Source: Daphnia pulex
Lineage: Eukaryota > Arthropoda > Branchiopoda > Diplostraca > Daphniidae
Assembly: GCF_021134715.1 (NCBI RefSeq)
Contig: NC_060020.1
Coordinates: 5,394,001-5,458,000 of the forward strand
Direction: 5' to 3'
Length of the DNA: 64,000 nt
Shown here: positions 24,401 through 37,100 of the stretch, one piece after another
Numbering within the stretch: the first letter of the stretch is position 1
How the letters are laid out: every line of letters starts with the position of its first letter
Program-made: the position numbers and the translations under genes
Notes under the pieces: model-generated
Told to the model about the DNA's origin: nothing
Database searches by the model: none
What the model saw: only the letters and a program-made list of their open reading frames with translations

Positions 24401-27400
24401 ATACCCAAAAATGATTACTATGTGTGTAATATTGGGTCCCATCATATACATCCAATATGCCGGGGTTCTATATTAGCTATTTTATAACTGAACGTACATA
24501 TGAAGGACTCTGTGTGTAGTGTAAAGAATGCGCACGTGTCCGATTGTCGTTGCCCAGTCCGGCGAGAGAAATCCATCCGCGTTGATAATATATTTCCTCA
24601 TATTTTTGTGCTGGGGTTCGTCATCTTTTGATGTGTCCCCAACACGGCCTGGTTTCATTCATCGCCAATGTGCAATATATTTATCAATGTGACAGGCTAA
24701 CAAAAGCCCATTATTATTAACAGATATATACACAGTGGAAAAGGAAGGAGAGATGCCCAACACAAAAAAGGACTATACACCGATAGGTCATATTCTTGTC
24801 TCTGTAATATTCCAGCGGGTTTTGCTGCTGCTGGACTGCGGCGGCGGCGATTCGATTTGATTGGATCCGCACCAGCAGGTCTATATAATCTTGCCTATCG
24901 TTACATAATGTGTCAACGGACACGTCGTATGCCATCAAAGACGGCCATGTAGGCAGCACACTTTTCCCATCACTCGTGACGATCCTCTTGACCGTGAAGC
25001 ATCCCTCTTTTGTAACACCTTTGACTCGTCGCCCATCTATTCTTCCCCTGGGTTGCTGTTCCCTCTAGCGCAAAGGCCGAAGCTATCTCTCCAACCGGCC
25101 AATGGTCCAGCACTCTATTATATCCCATATACGCACTAACGTATGGTCAAGTACCTATAACTACATATGGGTTACACCCCGCTACATCTTGACATACAAG
25201 TAGTAATGGGGTGTTTTGTAGATCCTTCCTCTTGACCGACTAAACTGCACCGCGGTCGGACTCTCCTGTGGGCCGCCGGACAGAGTCTTGGAAATTTTGA
25301 TTGTTGAAAAGGGTAGCATGGATATTACACACACGTTATATAGGGGCTATATAGTAGCTTTACACATTAATGTCGATGAATGGCCGCCCTTCTTTTCTTT
25401 CTCCCCTATTTTCTATTGTGCCATGTCTAGAGCTCGGGAAAATGAAAAAAAAAAGGAAAATAATAATATATAGCCGATCTCTCTCTCTCTAGGCATCAAG
25501 TTTGTTTTTGTTGTCGCGGTTTGTACACATAGTATTATCTCGGGGGGAGTGATTGTTGATCCCCCCGTGGCCGATTATTTCATAGCAAACAGCAAAATAG
25601 AAATAATCGACGTGGAACAAACCCAATGTGTGTGTAATGCACAACACTCATCTAGCCAAAAGAAAAAAGAAAAAAACAGCCCCGACAAATTAACCAATGA
25701 ATGTAGAAAAGGGCAGACTCTATTGAGAAACGAAAATCTACAAAGGAGATGAAAACCACACAGTGATTGTATAAGCTGCTGGTATATATCAAACGTCAAG
25801 GGGGGGGATAAAAAAGGAACGTCTATACATACAAGAAGAAGAAGACGTATCAAAAGAGTATGGTGGGATAATTTGATGCACGTGTAAATAATAACTGTGA
25901 GTGGGAATAAGTGACGAGCCAACAAACCGACGCTCTATACACAGTTAAATGGAAAATGTTTAAAAAAATTCTTTGATGGAATATAGAGTGTTTATACGTG
26001 TGTGCGTCCATCGACGTCTAAATGCTGGAAAATAAATCTGGAAACGAGGCGAGACGCTGGAAGAAGAAATATAGTCAAATAGAAAGAAAAGCAACAAAAC
26101 TCCTCCCACTTCCCATTCTTCCTCTCTGTTTATTTTCCCAGTAATACCCGACAATTTCCATTTGATTCAGACTATCCCACTTGGCCCCCCCCCCTCAAAT
26201 GTAATGTCATATCCTCCTATAGAAACCCCTCGAAAAAAACGGATAGTATGTGTGTAGTACTGAGCAAAAAGGAAGCATATTATTCACATCTAATATATGG
26301 CCCTCATATTAACGGAACATGCTGGGAGGTCGATGGTGATGAGAATAAGTTTCAACAGACCAAACAAACCACACTATGCCAAAGCGTATAATTTCTATCC
26401 TTTTATATCTATCTTTCTTTTTCTTTTTCTTTTTCTCCCCATATCTTCTAACTGTTGTCAAGTCTCTTCTGCGGATACGGAATATGACGTAATGATAAAA
26501 GTACAGGCTATACACTGCTATGTTGTATTGTTCTCCGCGTCTAATAATAATAATATATAACATGTGTCCCGATGCTGGCTGCCCAGCAGCATATAGACTG
26601 TTGGATGAACACACCCTCTTTTTCGGATCTACTAATGTGTGTGAATTCGAGGGCTTTTATCTCGGAAGCCTCAGCGACGGCAGTTGGGGGTGTAGATGGT
26701 ACACACATCCATATAATAAGGGGAATAGTTTGGTATGCGACGAGCTTTTTTTCATTCTATATTATACATGTTGCGTCCGCACCGACGACGTCCATCCAGC
26801 ACACCGAAACCCCTACGATGTACAGTATATCAATACGGGATAACATATGTGTCTCATATCGAGTCTGTGTATTACATATATATAGAGAGTCTAGTGGTAC
26901 AGATGACAACAAGGTCGCGGCGGAAAGCAGCCGGGGGCTTCAGTCTCTATAGTTGATCACGTTTGATTAAACCGCGCGCACTCGCTTTTTATATTCGCGC
27001 GCTGACTGAAAACCAGATAGAATGTCACCACTATAACCACTCGAGAATGTTGTCTATATAGTCTTACTACTATAATACACTGTACTACATCTCTCTCTCT
27101 CTTTTCTAATTCTCTTTTTTTAGAAAATCTGTTTTTCCCCTCATTGTTCATTGCTCAATGATCGACCCTCATCAACCGCGACCGCTTGACAAAGTTTCCT
27201 CTGTATTTGTCGTCCTTTCTTTCATCTTTCATTTCAGAGGGGGTTGATCCCCCCCCCCCCGTCATTGCAGATGGGTAACTGTAAGCTCTTGTGTTTTTTA
27301 ACATCTGAACAATGTACAGCCCTTATTTTAATTTAAAAGATTAAATTGCATTAAGCGCATCTCGCCGATATTGTTGCTATAACAAATCGTCATTTCTATT

Positions 27401-28480
27401 GGAGACAATGGCTAAAAGATATTCCGCATTCTTCGTTATATTATTGTATAGCAGACATGTTAGAAATTATTGGCCAAAATTATTGGCCGCGAGATTCGAA
27501 GAAAATTTAAGTCATTTGCGCGTCCGTGATGGACAATTCTCAGACACCAAGTCAAAGGTGTTTTCCTATAACACGACGAGAAACTTGCGTAACGAAAGCC
27601 TCAAACCGCAGGAAAAGCCATTTTGAATTGGTATATTTGATGTATACATATTCAAAAGACGAAGGAAGACAATAAGCGGGCGATTCATATTTTCATTCCG
27701 CCCTTAATAATAATCATCATTAATCTAACACAAAAGAGTCTCCGGTCGTATACACCAACAATAGGCCTGTTTTTATTTTTATACAACTCTATTTTAAATG
27801 TACCGTAGTAGTAGTAGTAGTCTAGCGCGAGGAAAGATCGGATTTCACACCTCGGAATATATTAATCTTTCCATTATATTTCGCATGCAAACAAAACACA
27901 AGAGTGTGGATAGGAAAAACATCAATAATGCGAAGGAAAAAGACCACACACATGTGTGTGTGTGTGTATAATAGCCATTGATTTCAATCGACAATGCACA
28001 AACACTTTGATGTGTACATTTTCTTTTGAGATTTTCTCGGCTTTGAATGGGACAGGTTTTTTTCTTTCCCCCATCGCCCAGATTATCGTCAAACGCATAT
28101 AATAGAAATTTGTACTTTTACTCTTTTAACAAAAAAATGTCGTGCATATGTGTTGTGTTGTAAAACACAGCACACATCAGAGTTCTATATAATATACGCA
28201 ATCGGCGCTGTGTGTGTGGACGACCCGTTGGAGAGACGCAGGGACGTTAGAGCCAATGGGAGCCGTTTGGGGGCCGGCCTTCCGTCAAAGGCTTCTCTCA
28301 CTCTCTTTGCATTTTACTCCTCCTCGTCCATAATACACATGTGTGAACTGTTAGGAGGGGGGAGAGAGAGCGATGATGCCGCTAGCCGTAGCTAACTGGG
28401 TAAATAGACGTGCAACCGACATCTCCGTGTTCACATAATATCTGAAAACTTTATTCCTCGCCGACACAGTTTGTCATCGT
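21442..28480. other. 7-kb interval upstream of Dmrt99B, no gene recognised
   Basis: Open frames here are short, on both strands, and without recognisable domains. The sequence is rich in TATATA tracts and homopolymers (C-runs near 26186 and 27251, a GT microsatellite at about 27953-27967). The fumarase promoter must lie at the left end. A TATA-type promoter candidate is at 22803. The interval probably carries control elements of Dmrt99B, an inference from its position only. Confidence 0.5.
22803..22840 (+). promoter_or_regulatory. TATA-type core promoter candidate
   Basis: TATATAAAA at 22803-22811 is followed about 30 bases on by CTGCGTACTATACC, a suitable place for initiation, and then by a CAGCAGCAG-rich leader-like sequence. 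The transcript, if any, would run on the plus strand towards Dmrt99B, whose coding start lies 6 kb away. Whether it is a distal first exon of that gene or an unrelated non-coding RNA cannot be told. Confidence 0.35.
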
Positions 28481-28747
28481 CGTTGCATTGAGCAAGAAGC
28501 CGTTTGACTGCCATCAGCACTGCTCCACATCCAGCAGATAGACATACTACACAGAGCTGCGTAGGCCTTTTGATAAGTGGGCGATGACAGTGTGACATTT
28601 GCCGCTTTTTCTCACCGACTTGTTGACTCGCCGACGTTTTCTGAATTCCAGTGATTTAATAGCGTCGTCCAGACTCTCAAGTGTCCGTCATCTCCCCCGT
28701 CATTTGAAACAGAAGGAAAATCCAACGGGGAAATTAACGGCAACACC

Positions 28748-28893
28748 GGTAAGATTATTACTTAACCATATTCATTAGCGTTTTGTTGTTGAGGAGATAT
28801 GGAAGGAAATGATTTGGCGAATCGTGGCATTTTCAAATGTTTGTTGGGCGGTCACTTGTACAGACTTTATTAATAATGAACTTGCCATTATAG
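28748..28893 (+). other. Probable 5-prime UTR intron of Dmrt99B
   Basis: A donor (ACACCG|GTAAGATT, GT at 28749-28750) and an acceptor (CCATTATAG|GTCGC, AG at 28892-28893) bracket about 145 bases just before the Dmrt99B start codon. The open frame running through it continues in frame into the gene, but Met at 28914 has a far better context (ACCATGG), so the upstream frame is taken as intron and leader. Confidence 0.45.
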
Positions 28894-28913
28894 GTCGCAA
28901 AGGCACATCCACC

Positions 28914-31900
28914 ATGGACCTATCATCGCATCGGAATAGCGGGCATCAAGTGCCCAGCGGCGACGGAAGCGGCGGAAGCGGAGGTCCCGGATCGGCGTCC
29001 AACGGCATGATGAGTCCGCACGGATTCTTCGCCGGACTTGCCGGACACATGGGCTCGCCGCATCAGCATCACGGCCACCACCACCAGCAGCATCACGGCC
29101 AGCAGCACCATCCTGGACATCACCACCACCATCACGGAGGAATTCCACCGACGGCGGCCGCTGCCGCCGCCGCTATGCTCCTCCGGGCTTCCGAGCGCTA
29201 CCAACGGACGCCCAAGTGCGCCCGCTGCCGCAATCACGGCGTCGTCTCGGCCCTGAAGGGACACAAGCGCTACTGCCGCTGGCGGGATTGTGCCTGCGCC
29301 AAATGCACGCTCATAGCCGAACGACAGCGCGTCATGGCCGCCCAGGTGGCTCTCCGGAGACAACAGGCTCAGGTATAAATCAATTGACATTCAAATGAAA
29401 TTAAAATCCGGATAAAACTATTTCAAATGTCTCCATATTGAAAATCAGACAAATTCAAACATTTATAGTTATCAATTCGACTTTATAATGTCATTAGGCC
29501 GTTAGACGTAATCGTTTCTTTCATTGATCTTTCCCCCTCTCCTGATTATATACCCCCCCCCATCATCTCTGCCAGCGGCTGTTGATGGTAAGAATCACGT
29601 CACCGTGATAATTCGAACGTGCGCCTCTCGCTGTTATTGGTCAACGTCATCAGGGATAAACGGATGAGTTGTTTGTGTCGACGTAATATGCATGTGAATG
29701 TACAAGTCTAGGCCTAGACGGCGGTCCTGCTGTGAGTTTGCGCGCGTTTAATGAACCGCGATGGCTTTACATTCAAACGGGTGAAATCTATACGCCAGCA
29801 ACCTCCGTCGAGTGAAACGTCAAGAATAATTTACCCCCTTGCATCACATACTCCGTATAGTCGCAATCAAAGAATGAGCTCTTGGCTTATATTAAATAAG
29901 ATTAAGGACCCATACTGTTTTTGGAGGGGGACAGATAGGGTTCTAATTTTAGCTCCGACCTTTAGCGTCTATGTTCGATATAGGCCTATGCTATCATAGG
30001 CTTGTTTGATGGCATATGCTTTAATGGTCGGCGTCATTGCGACCAGTTCAAAGGGTTATCTCTACTTACACACACACACAGCAGCCTAGATACGATCCTT
30101 TTTTGAAAAAAAAGCAACTGCGGAAGACGGGAGAGTGGCCGGTGTTTCATCTTATATGCTCGTTATATTATTTGTGTAATGCTGTAAGTAGAAACCAACG
30201 ATGACGGCTGTAGATAGTCAGTCCGTACTCTACAGTGAAATGACGCATTACAGATGAAATATTGCCACAGGTCATGTCAGTTTACTGTTTGGTCTGGTTA
30301 TTAGTTGATTATTTATGTCTCATCTCGATCTTGGACGATTCACGAAGCCATTCGTTATTTTATACTGATGTCTCTAATCTGTGGCCCCTTTTTCTCTGAT
30401 CCGTGTAGGAGGAGAACGAGGCTCGAGAACTGGGACTGCTCTACACTGTCCCATCCAGCGGGATGAATAACATGGGCCAGCAGGCCGGACCGCAAGGCCC
30501 GGCCGGTCAAGATTCTCCGACCCGTTCGATGAGCGACAGGAGCGGCAGCGGCGGCGGGAGGAAATCGGCCAGCAGGGCGGAATCCGGATGCGATTCTTCG
30601 GCCAACAATGGCTACGACAACAGCGTCAATAAGAGACTCAACTATTCGGGCCGTGAAGCCGGCCAGCATCCGTCCGGACCGTTGCCGCCAATCTGCCCGA
30701 CCGGAAGCGAACGCGACGAATCGTCGCATCACTATCATCCGTACATGAACCGCAAGGGCGACGGACTGCTCAGCACGGCCGAGCCCCTCTCTCCGCCCAA
30801 CAACCGGGCCTCCAAGATGAGCAACAACAGCCTGTCGCCAAAGAGTCCGCAGCTGATGGATTCCGATTCGGACGACGTCGGAGATTCCGACCACAACAGC
30901 CATCCGACAGGTAAAAAGATATCCTTTCATATTTTAATTGGGCACTTTTATTCTATGATCTGAAATTCCAGTTAGTTATAATACTTATAGAAAACCGGTC
31001 GGATTCGATTTGATTAACAACAGTAGACTGCAAATAGATAATCGAAATCTTCCTTCCATAATCAATAATTGAAGCTTACACTTTGATTGGCATAGAAATA
31101 CTGGATTATTGATATTGTACAGAATATAATCCTCCCCACCAAAGGCGAAAGGGAGGAATTCAAAGTCCCAGTTAAAATTTCAAAGAAAAATAAAACTGGG
31201 ACATTGGCCTGCGATATTAAAAAAGGGTTAATGAAAATAGAAGATTGTCCTCGTCATAGTCTTTTTTTTTCTTTTTCTTTTTTTTATTACATCTCTTATC
31301 GCGTCCGTGTCCTATATATAGTATATGTATATAATACCCCCGGCTGCTGCTGCTGCAGCAGCACTACTACTATATAGCTCACTTTTCATTTCGTATTGTT
31401 AGAGGAGTAGCAGCAATTTATTCATTGAGATTGATTCGGGCTGCTCCGGTATATAAAAAGTCGGCGGCAATAAATGGCCCCTCTCGCGACACCTCCTCTC
31501 CGCTTATCATCGACGCGCTTCCGAATATCTACACACAGACAGCACATATGTGTGTGCTGTGTGTATTGCCACGATGATATCATAGGAATTTGTCTTTCTT
31601 TCTTTTTTTTTTTATTTTCTTCCGGCCCTCTTATTTAGATATTTCTTTTTTCCCCCCTTCAACAGTCCGGGAGATATATATGAATGAGAGAGCCCTGCCC
31701 TGGACGACTTTCTCAGCTCGGAGCGGGCAGGCAGGATGAGCTGGATCCTTAGCAATTTTTATTGAAAGAGGAGGATAACAATGGACGATGGCACGTAGGC
31801 CTGGCGTATTTTTATCTTCTTTCCTATAAGCGACTGACTTCATCATCATCCGCGGATGGAGACAGAAAAGGGAAATGGAGAGAAAAGAGCTTTATGGGCG

Positions 31901-33138
31901 TAGCGTATTCCGTAGAGCAGCTGGCTCACAACAATTGCATCCGTGGAATGCCGCGCAATATCTATCCGCAGCATATAGAGTGCGATGGATGTAAAAGTAG
32001 GATAGTTCCATCCTTCACACATGTGTATATATAAGCATCATCATTCTCTTCCGTTCCGGCTTGTATTATTTTTATTTCTTCACTTATAATATTTCTTATT
32101 TGTTTGGATGTATTTATTTTCCTCTGTCGCCTCCGCTTTTATTAGTGGGCTGATGCTCTTATCTATCTATCCGGAATTCATTACATCAACGGTTGGTTGT
32201 GTCTTTTCTTCTGTGTCTATTCATGAACAGACGAGCCGGAATTGCTGATGCCATCCGATAGGACAAAGTTCGAGCTGGCGGATGTCGACGACAACGGGTC
32301 GGCATTGGAGGCGGCCAGTGGCGGCGGAAGTGAGCCGGAAGCCGCCAGCAAGAGAGTGCCGCTGGATACTTTGGCCAGACTCTTCCCGCAGACCAAACGG
32401 GCCACACTCAAATCGACGCTGGACAGGTGTGACGGAGACGTCCTCAGAGCCATCGAGCAGCTCGTCTACCACAACAACAATCCGCAACCGGAAGGCAACA
32501 ACGGAGCCACCGTCAACGCCAACGAGGCAAATTTGGAAGGAGCTCATCCAGCGTCCGGAAACAGCACCCAGCACAAGCGCAAATCTTCGGAGCACTCGTC
32601 TTCCGGCACCCGGGAGAAGCACGTCCCGCGCTACAATCACCACCACCACCACCACCAACATCATCCGCATCCGCAAGCGGCGGCGGAGGCCTCCCTCCAG
32701 TGGAAGAATTGCCTCTCGGCCGTCGGTAACGCTTTCCCCAACGCCGGAAGCCTGGGCGGAGGATCGTCTTCCCGCCCGCCCATCTTCCCACTCCAGCCGG
32801 GATACTTCCCAGCGGCTTTCGGCTACGGAGCGGCGTCCAGTTTCTTGGCCGGAAGCTTCCTCCGCCCGGATTACCCCGTCTTCCCCGGGATGAACCTCCT
32901 GGCGGCCGCCGGCGGATCGTCGCAAGGCGGATCGCTGGAACCCATCAGCCCGGCGGCTTACGCGGCCTATCACCAGCAGACGCCCAACGTCGTCCTCCAT
33001 CATTCCAGTCCCGGAAGCGCCAACGGCAGTGCGGGCGGAGTCGTGAAACAGGAGAGCGACCTGGGCGTCATCATGTCAGAGAACCAGAGCAGTTCGCCAA
33101 GATCCGACCGGAGTGAACGCTCTCCTTATTCCGATTAA
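28914..33138 (+). CDS. Dmrt99B: DMRTA-type DM-domain transcription factor (Dmrt99B)
   Basis: Nuclear DNA-binding factor, 622 aa in three exons: 28914-29372, 30409-30910, 32231-33138 (1869 nt, GT-AG). The start has context ACCATGG. The N-terminus has a His/Gln-rich run (residues about 50-74) and a run of seven Ala. The DM domain starts near residue 94 ([15 protein letters not shown]) and has the Cys/His set of the intertwined zinc module; its tail crosses the exon 1/2 junction as [18 protein letters not shown], typical of DMRTA/Dmrt99B and unlike Dmrt93B, Dmrt11E or Dsx. A DMA domain lies at about 362-401 ([20 protein letters not shown] to AIEQLVY). The middle is low-complexity, with Ser-, Gly- and Asn-rich stretches. 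DMRTA relatives act in neural and gonadal development; the role here is inferred from family. Introns are 1.0 and 1.3 kb, long compared with neighbouring genes. Confidence 0.94.
31450..31462 (+). promoter_or_regulatory. TATA-like site in Dmrt99B intron 2
   Basis: TATATAAAAAG lies in intron 2, upstream of the exon encoding the DMA domain. It could drive an internal transcript lacking the DM domain. Position and motif are the only support, and TATATA tracts are frequent in this DNA. Confidence 0.15.
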
Positions 33139-33236
33139 AATGATTTAGATAACTGTTTTAAAAATAATACTAATAATACTAATTTGCGATCTATACATTA
33201 TTATGTCATAATTTGCGTTTCGGGGAAGATTATGTA

Positions 33237-33242
33237 ATAAAA
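33237..33242 (+). terminator. Polyadenylation signal of Dmrt99B
   Basis: AATAAA about 100 bases after the Dmrt99B stop codon, in AT-rich sequence. It is the first such signal downstream on the plus strand, but longer 3-prime untranslated regions are possible. Confidence 0.45.
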
Positions 33243-34098
33243 GGTTAAGTTATAAAAGGTAAAACGATCAGTTAGTGGACAATTCGTTCACTTGCGTCAC
33301 TCTAAAAGTGCGGCACATGCGCATAGTTAATAATATATCATTCCTACAGCTAGGCTGTGTACTATTAAACTGATGTTGTTATTGACTCAGTATTATCTAC
33401 TATATCGACATTTCATTGTAATCCCAGTGTATCGTTTTTCTTGCATCATTTTGCGTGTTTTTTCGTCATCGGTGTTTTTTTCTTTTTTGAGCGCTGCCAC
33501 GTACTTATGAAAAATATTCCGCCATGGTTGTTATGTCCCACTACTGCACATTGATGGTTTTTCACGTGTTTTTATTAATTTTTTTAAATGTTGTAAAAAA
33601 ACAAAAAAAGGGAAAAACAAAAAAGAAATTTTGGCTTGAACGTTGCTGTTATTGCATTTAGTCGTCTTAAATAGATTTCTCGAGAAGGATATCAAGCGCT
33701 CCTGAATTCTGGATGTTTTCGCCCGGTTATATTCACACTCCACCACACCGTAAATAGCCCTACATAACACAAACAAACCATTTCACCAATCTGTGACGAG
33801 AGCTGTCCAAATGTTGTCATTTTCCAAAATTCCTCATTGATATTATTCATTTAGTGCTGAGTGTCTCTCCTCCTCTTATATTATACTCTTCAATGTGTAA
33901 TGTGTTATCTATATAAATGAATGGGTTGCTGCTGCCTGTCCGAGACTTACAAAAAAGTAAAAGAGAAAAATCATTACACTGTGGGAGCGTGTGTCACACA
34001 GACGTCAGAGGCAGCCGCCCCCGGTTGGGCTCGATCGCGTGTGACCATCAAACCCCCCCTCGTCTATATATATTCCAGTTTCCTTTTCTTTTCTCTGC

Positions 34099-34118
34099 TG
34101 TGTGTGTGTGTGTGTGTA
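34099..34118. repeat. GT microsatellite
   Basis: An uninterrupted TG dinucleotide run of about 18 bases in the non-coding interval downstream of Dmrt99B. Confidence 0.85.
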
Positions 34119-37100
34119 TAGCCAACACATCGCCAGTCCGAGTAGATATATAATCTCTCTAACCTCTCTGCCAACCTCTTTCTTTGTATCTGTCACCCGT
34201 GACACATCTACTTGTAAATGCAAGTATATGCAAAGTGAAAACCTTTGCAAATGCTAATTGACCGACGGAGGAGGACGACGTCTGTACACGTATATATACA
34301 TCTCCCCGCGTCCACTTTATTCACAAAACACCCACAAATAGACCACAGCCGAATAAGGCGCGGTGGGTGGGCAAAATAATGTTTGACTTTTGAAATTTTC
34401 CACAGGCCAAAAAAAAGAAATTCGAAGAAATTAAAAAAAGAAATTTAATACAGCCTCAGATATATTAATATAGTTGGAAGAATCATCCAGCAAATTGAAG
34501 AAAAAAAAACACCCACGCTTAGATACACACTGTGTGTAAAATATGTCATATCTGTTATCTCCATTTTTGATATGATTGTGTACACATCGTTTTCTGCAGT
34601 TCTCTCCTTCCAAGAATAATATACAAAACGAAATATTACAAACAGTTTTGCTTTCGAGTATTTTGCCAACGGACACACAACAATGGTGCAGCAGCCGAGC
34701 CGGGACGATATGCTATGAGTCTGAGCATCAATTGTTGAATTGGATTGAAAGGGGGGAAATCGTCTATAAACGGGAGAAACTGCGCTGCTGATGCTGGATG
34801 AGCTCTCTGACGATATGATTGTAGTTTATAGAGTGGTGGCCATCCACTTGAAAAGCCGTCAGTTGTATAGAGCTCCGCGCTGGCGGCGTGTGCAGGTGAT
34901 GTGGAGTGGCCTTCGTCTCTTGTGTTGTACATGTTGGTTCATCTTCTGCGACATCCTGATGGGCCACAAGTAACTCCTTGCTGCTAATATCTCATCTTGT
35001 CCATGAACTCTCACGCACACATAAGAGTTAAATGGCGCCGTTTGAGCCATTCGACAACTCAACTACTATGTACTATTCCACCCTACATGTAAGAAGGCAA
35101 CGTGCTGGCAAGTGTCGAAAGAAGAATAGACAACCGGCGGATGGGGTATTATAGCTATAGCGTGATGCAGCACAGGAGCACAGCGCTTGAACGAGTTGAA
35201 ATTGGAACGCCTAATCGAAATGTCAGGCTCAACGAGCTCGCCGACGCCTAACCGGCACAGCTCAGCACGTCGCAATGACAAAACAGCCAAACCGTATATA
35301 GGCTGGCTGCTATAGAGCTGGTTGATGCTGCTGGAGTTCTTTCTCAGGTATACTATACTGGGGACACTTTCTCCGTATTATTTATCAACTGGCGCGGGTC
35401 CTATATTTCATCGGATATTATAAACTAGAGAGAAGAAATCGAGTTGCCAGCAGACAGCGCGGCTCCGATATTTTCGTTGGTATAAATTTGAGATCTTAGT
35501 AGACGATTTGGAGCCATATATAATAAGAAAGGACGTTATAGGATAACCAATCTGACGAGAGCGCTCTCGAAGCGAAATGATGGGCCGCGTCGAGTTGTTT
35601 TTTGGTGCTGGGGCTTTAGGAGCGCGGCGGCGCCGAGTGATTGTTGCTTTGCGCGTCTGTCAATAGGCCGCCTAATTAGATTCTCTTTTGTCTCTTCTCA
35701 TTAATTTGGAACATTTCAATGTGCCACGACCATTCTCTTCATCGTCACATCAGCCGCACATGTACAAGCGCCGCAGAGAATCAGAGAGAGAGAAGGGGCG
35801 CCGCTATACCAACACAACTCGTTTTCGTCGTCGATCCCGAAAGCGACGACGGCTGCGGGATGTCATTGTCACCTAAAGAGAAACCATTCAACTCTTCGAT
35901 AATGATAATAATAATATAGCCATCAGCCGTGCAAATAATATGGCCGACTCAATGTAATATGCGTCGCGGCTGTGTATAATATATTAATAATGTGTACACA
36001 GACACAGCATCAACAGCAGCGCATAATATCATATATAGACTCTGCTGCATAAATATAGCCCCAGACCCACGCCCGTTGCCTGGGAAAACAATAGCAGCAA
36101 GTCCCCACCCACAACAGCAACCTACTCTCTACTGACACATTCGGCGCCCTAGTCACATAGTTTCAAGGCCCCTTTCTTTCACGGGAAACCTGTTGGATGT
36201 CGGTGCGTCACTCGTGCCACATTGAAACAAGATGTGGCACTTTTTCCTATTTCGTCAAGACATAAAAGTCCATTCATGACGGTCGAGAAAAGGACAAACT
36301 GTGTGCACAGTCCTTGAAAAAGTTCAACTCGGAGCATAAGAATATTACTATACATGTGTGTGTGTGGATGTGTATCTATAAGCTAATAATGACTTGACGC
36401 GACGGAAATGAAATCATATGCTCTAAAAGGGGGCGCCAAAAAGTCAAACAATCTTTTCGAAAAAGACAAAATCTATTTTTAAGAAATAAAGGACAATGTG
36501 TGTAGTAAGGTAGCAACACCGATGAGTCCCTCCCATCAGCCAGAGCCACTCCAAAAGAGAGAAGAAAAAAAAGAATATGTAAGTAATTCTTTTCAATAGA
36601 CTGTCGGGGCAACGAGTCCCGAGTTTGAGTACTCGGTCAACACACACCGAAGAAGAAAAAGATGCGCTTAAGAAGAGGGGTGCGTTATTCTATAGCTCTT
36701 TTTTTCCCTTTGAGCGACACTGCCGCCGCCGCCGCCGTTGTCCCAACAGTTCAAGAATAAAACTCTTTCGCTTGTGTTTCTGACACTCTTTTTTTCAATT
36801 TTCTTTTCTAATATTTTCCTATATTTGCTGCTCGGCGATGGAATGGACGCGGTGATGATCGGTGAGTGCGTGATCTTTTTTTTCGCCCAGTCATCGCGTG
36901 CAATAGCTTTTCGTCTGTACATTTACCATCAGTCCATTCGATTTTACCGCTCGGCTGTGTCAACTTTGACTTTTCTTTTTACCTTTTGAGCGGTCAGCTG
37001 CTACGCTAACATTAAAGACAGTGAGAACATCAGAGAGTTTATTATCTTATATTGATATTCGTCCTGCTGTTGCCATCATCATTTTTGGGGGGTTTTCCAT

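Noticed and set aside
28923..29390. 155-codon minus-strand frame opposite Dmrt99B exon 1
   Set aside because: Mirror of the GC-rich coding exon on the other strand; the DM domain fixes the true strand.
32221..33003. 260-codon minus-strand frame opposite Dmrt99B exon 3
   Set aside because: Shadow frame of the DMA-domain exon; composition is an Arg/Val artefact of the complementary strand.
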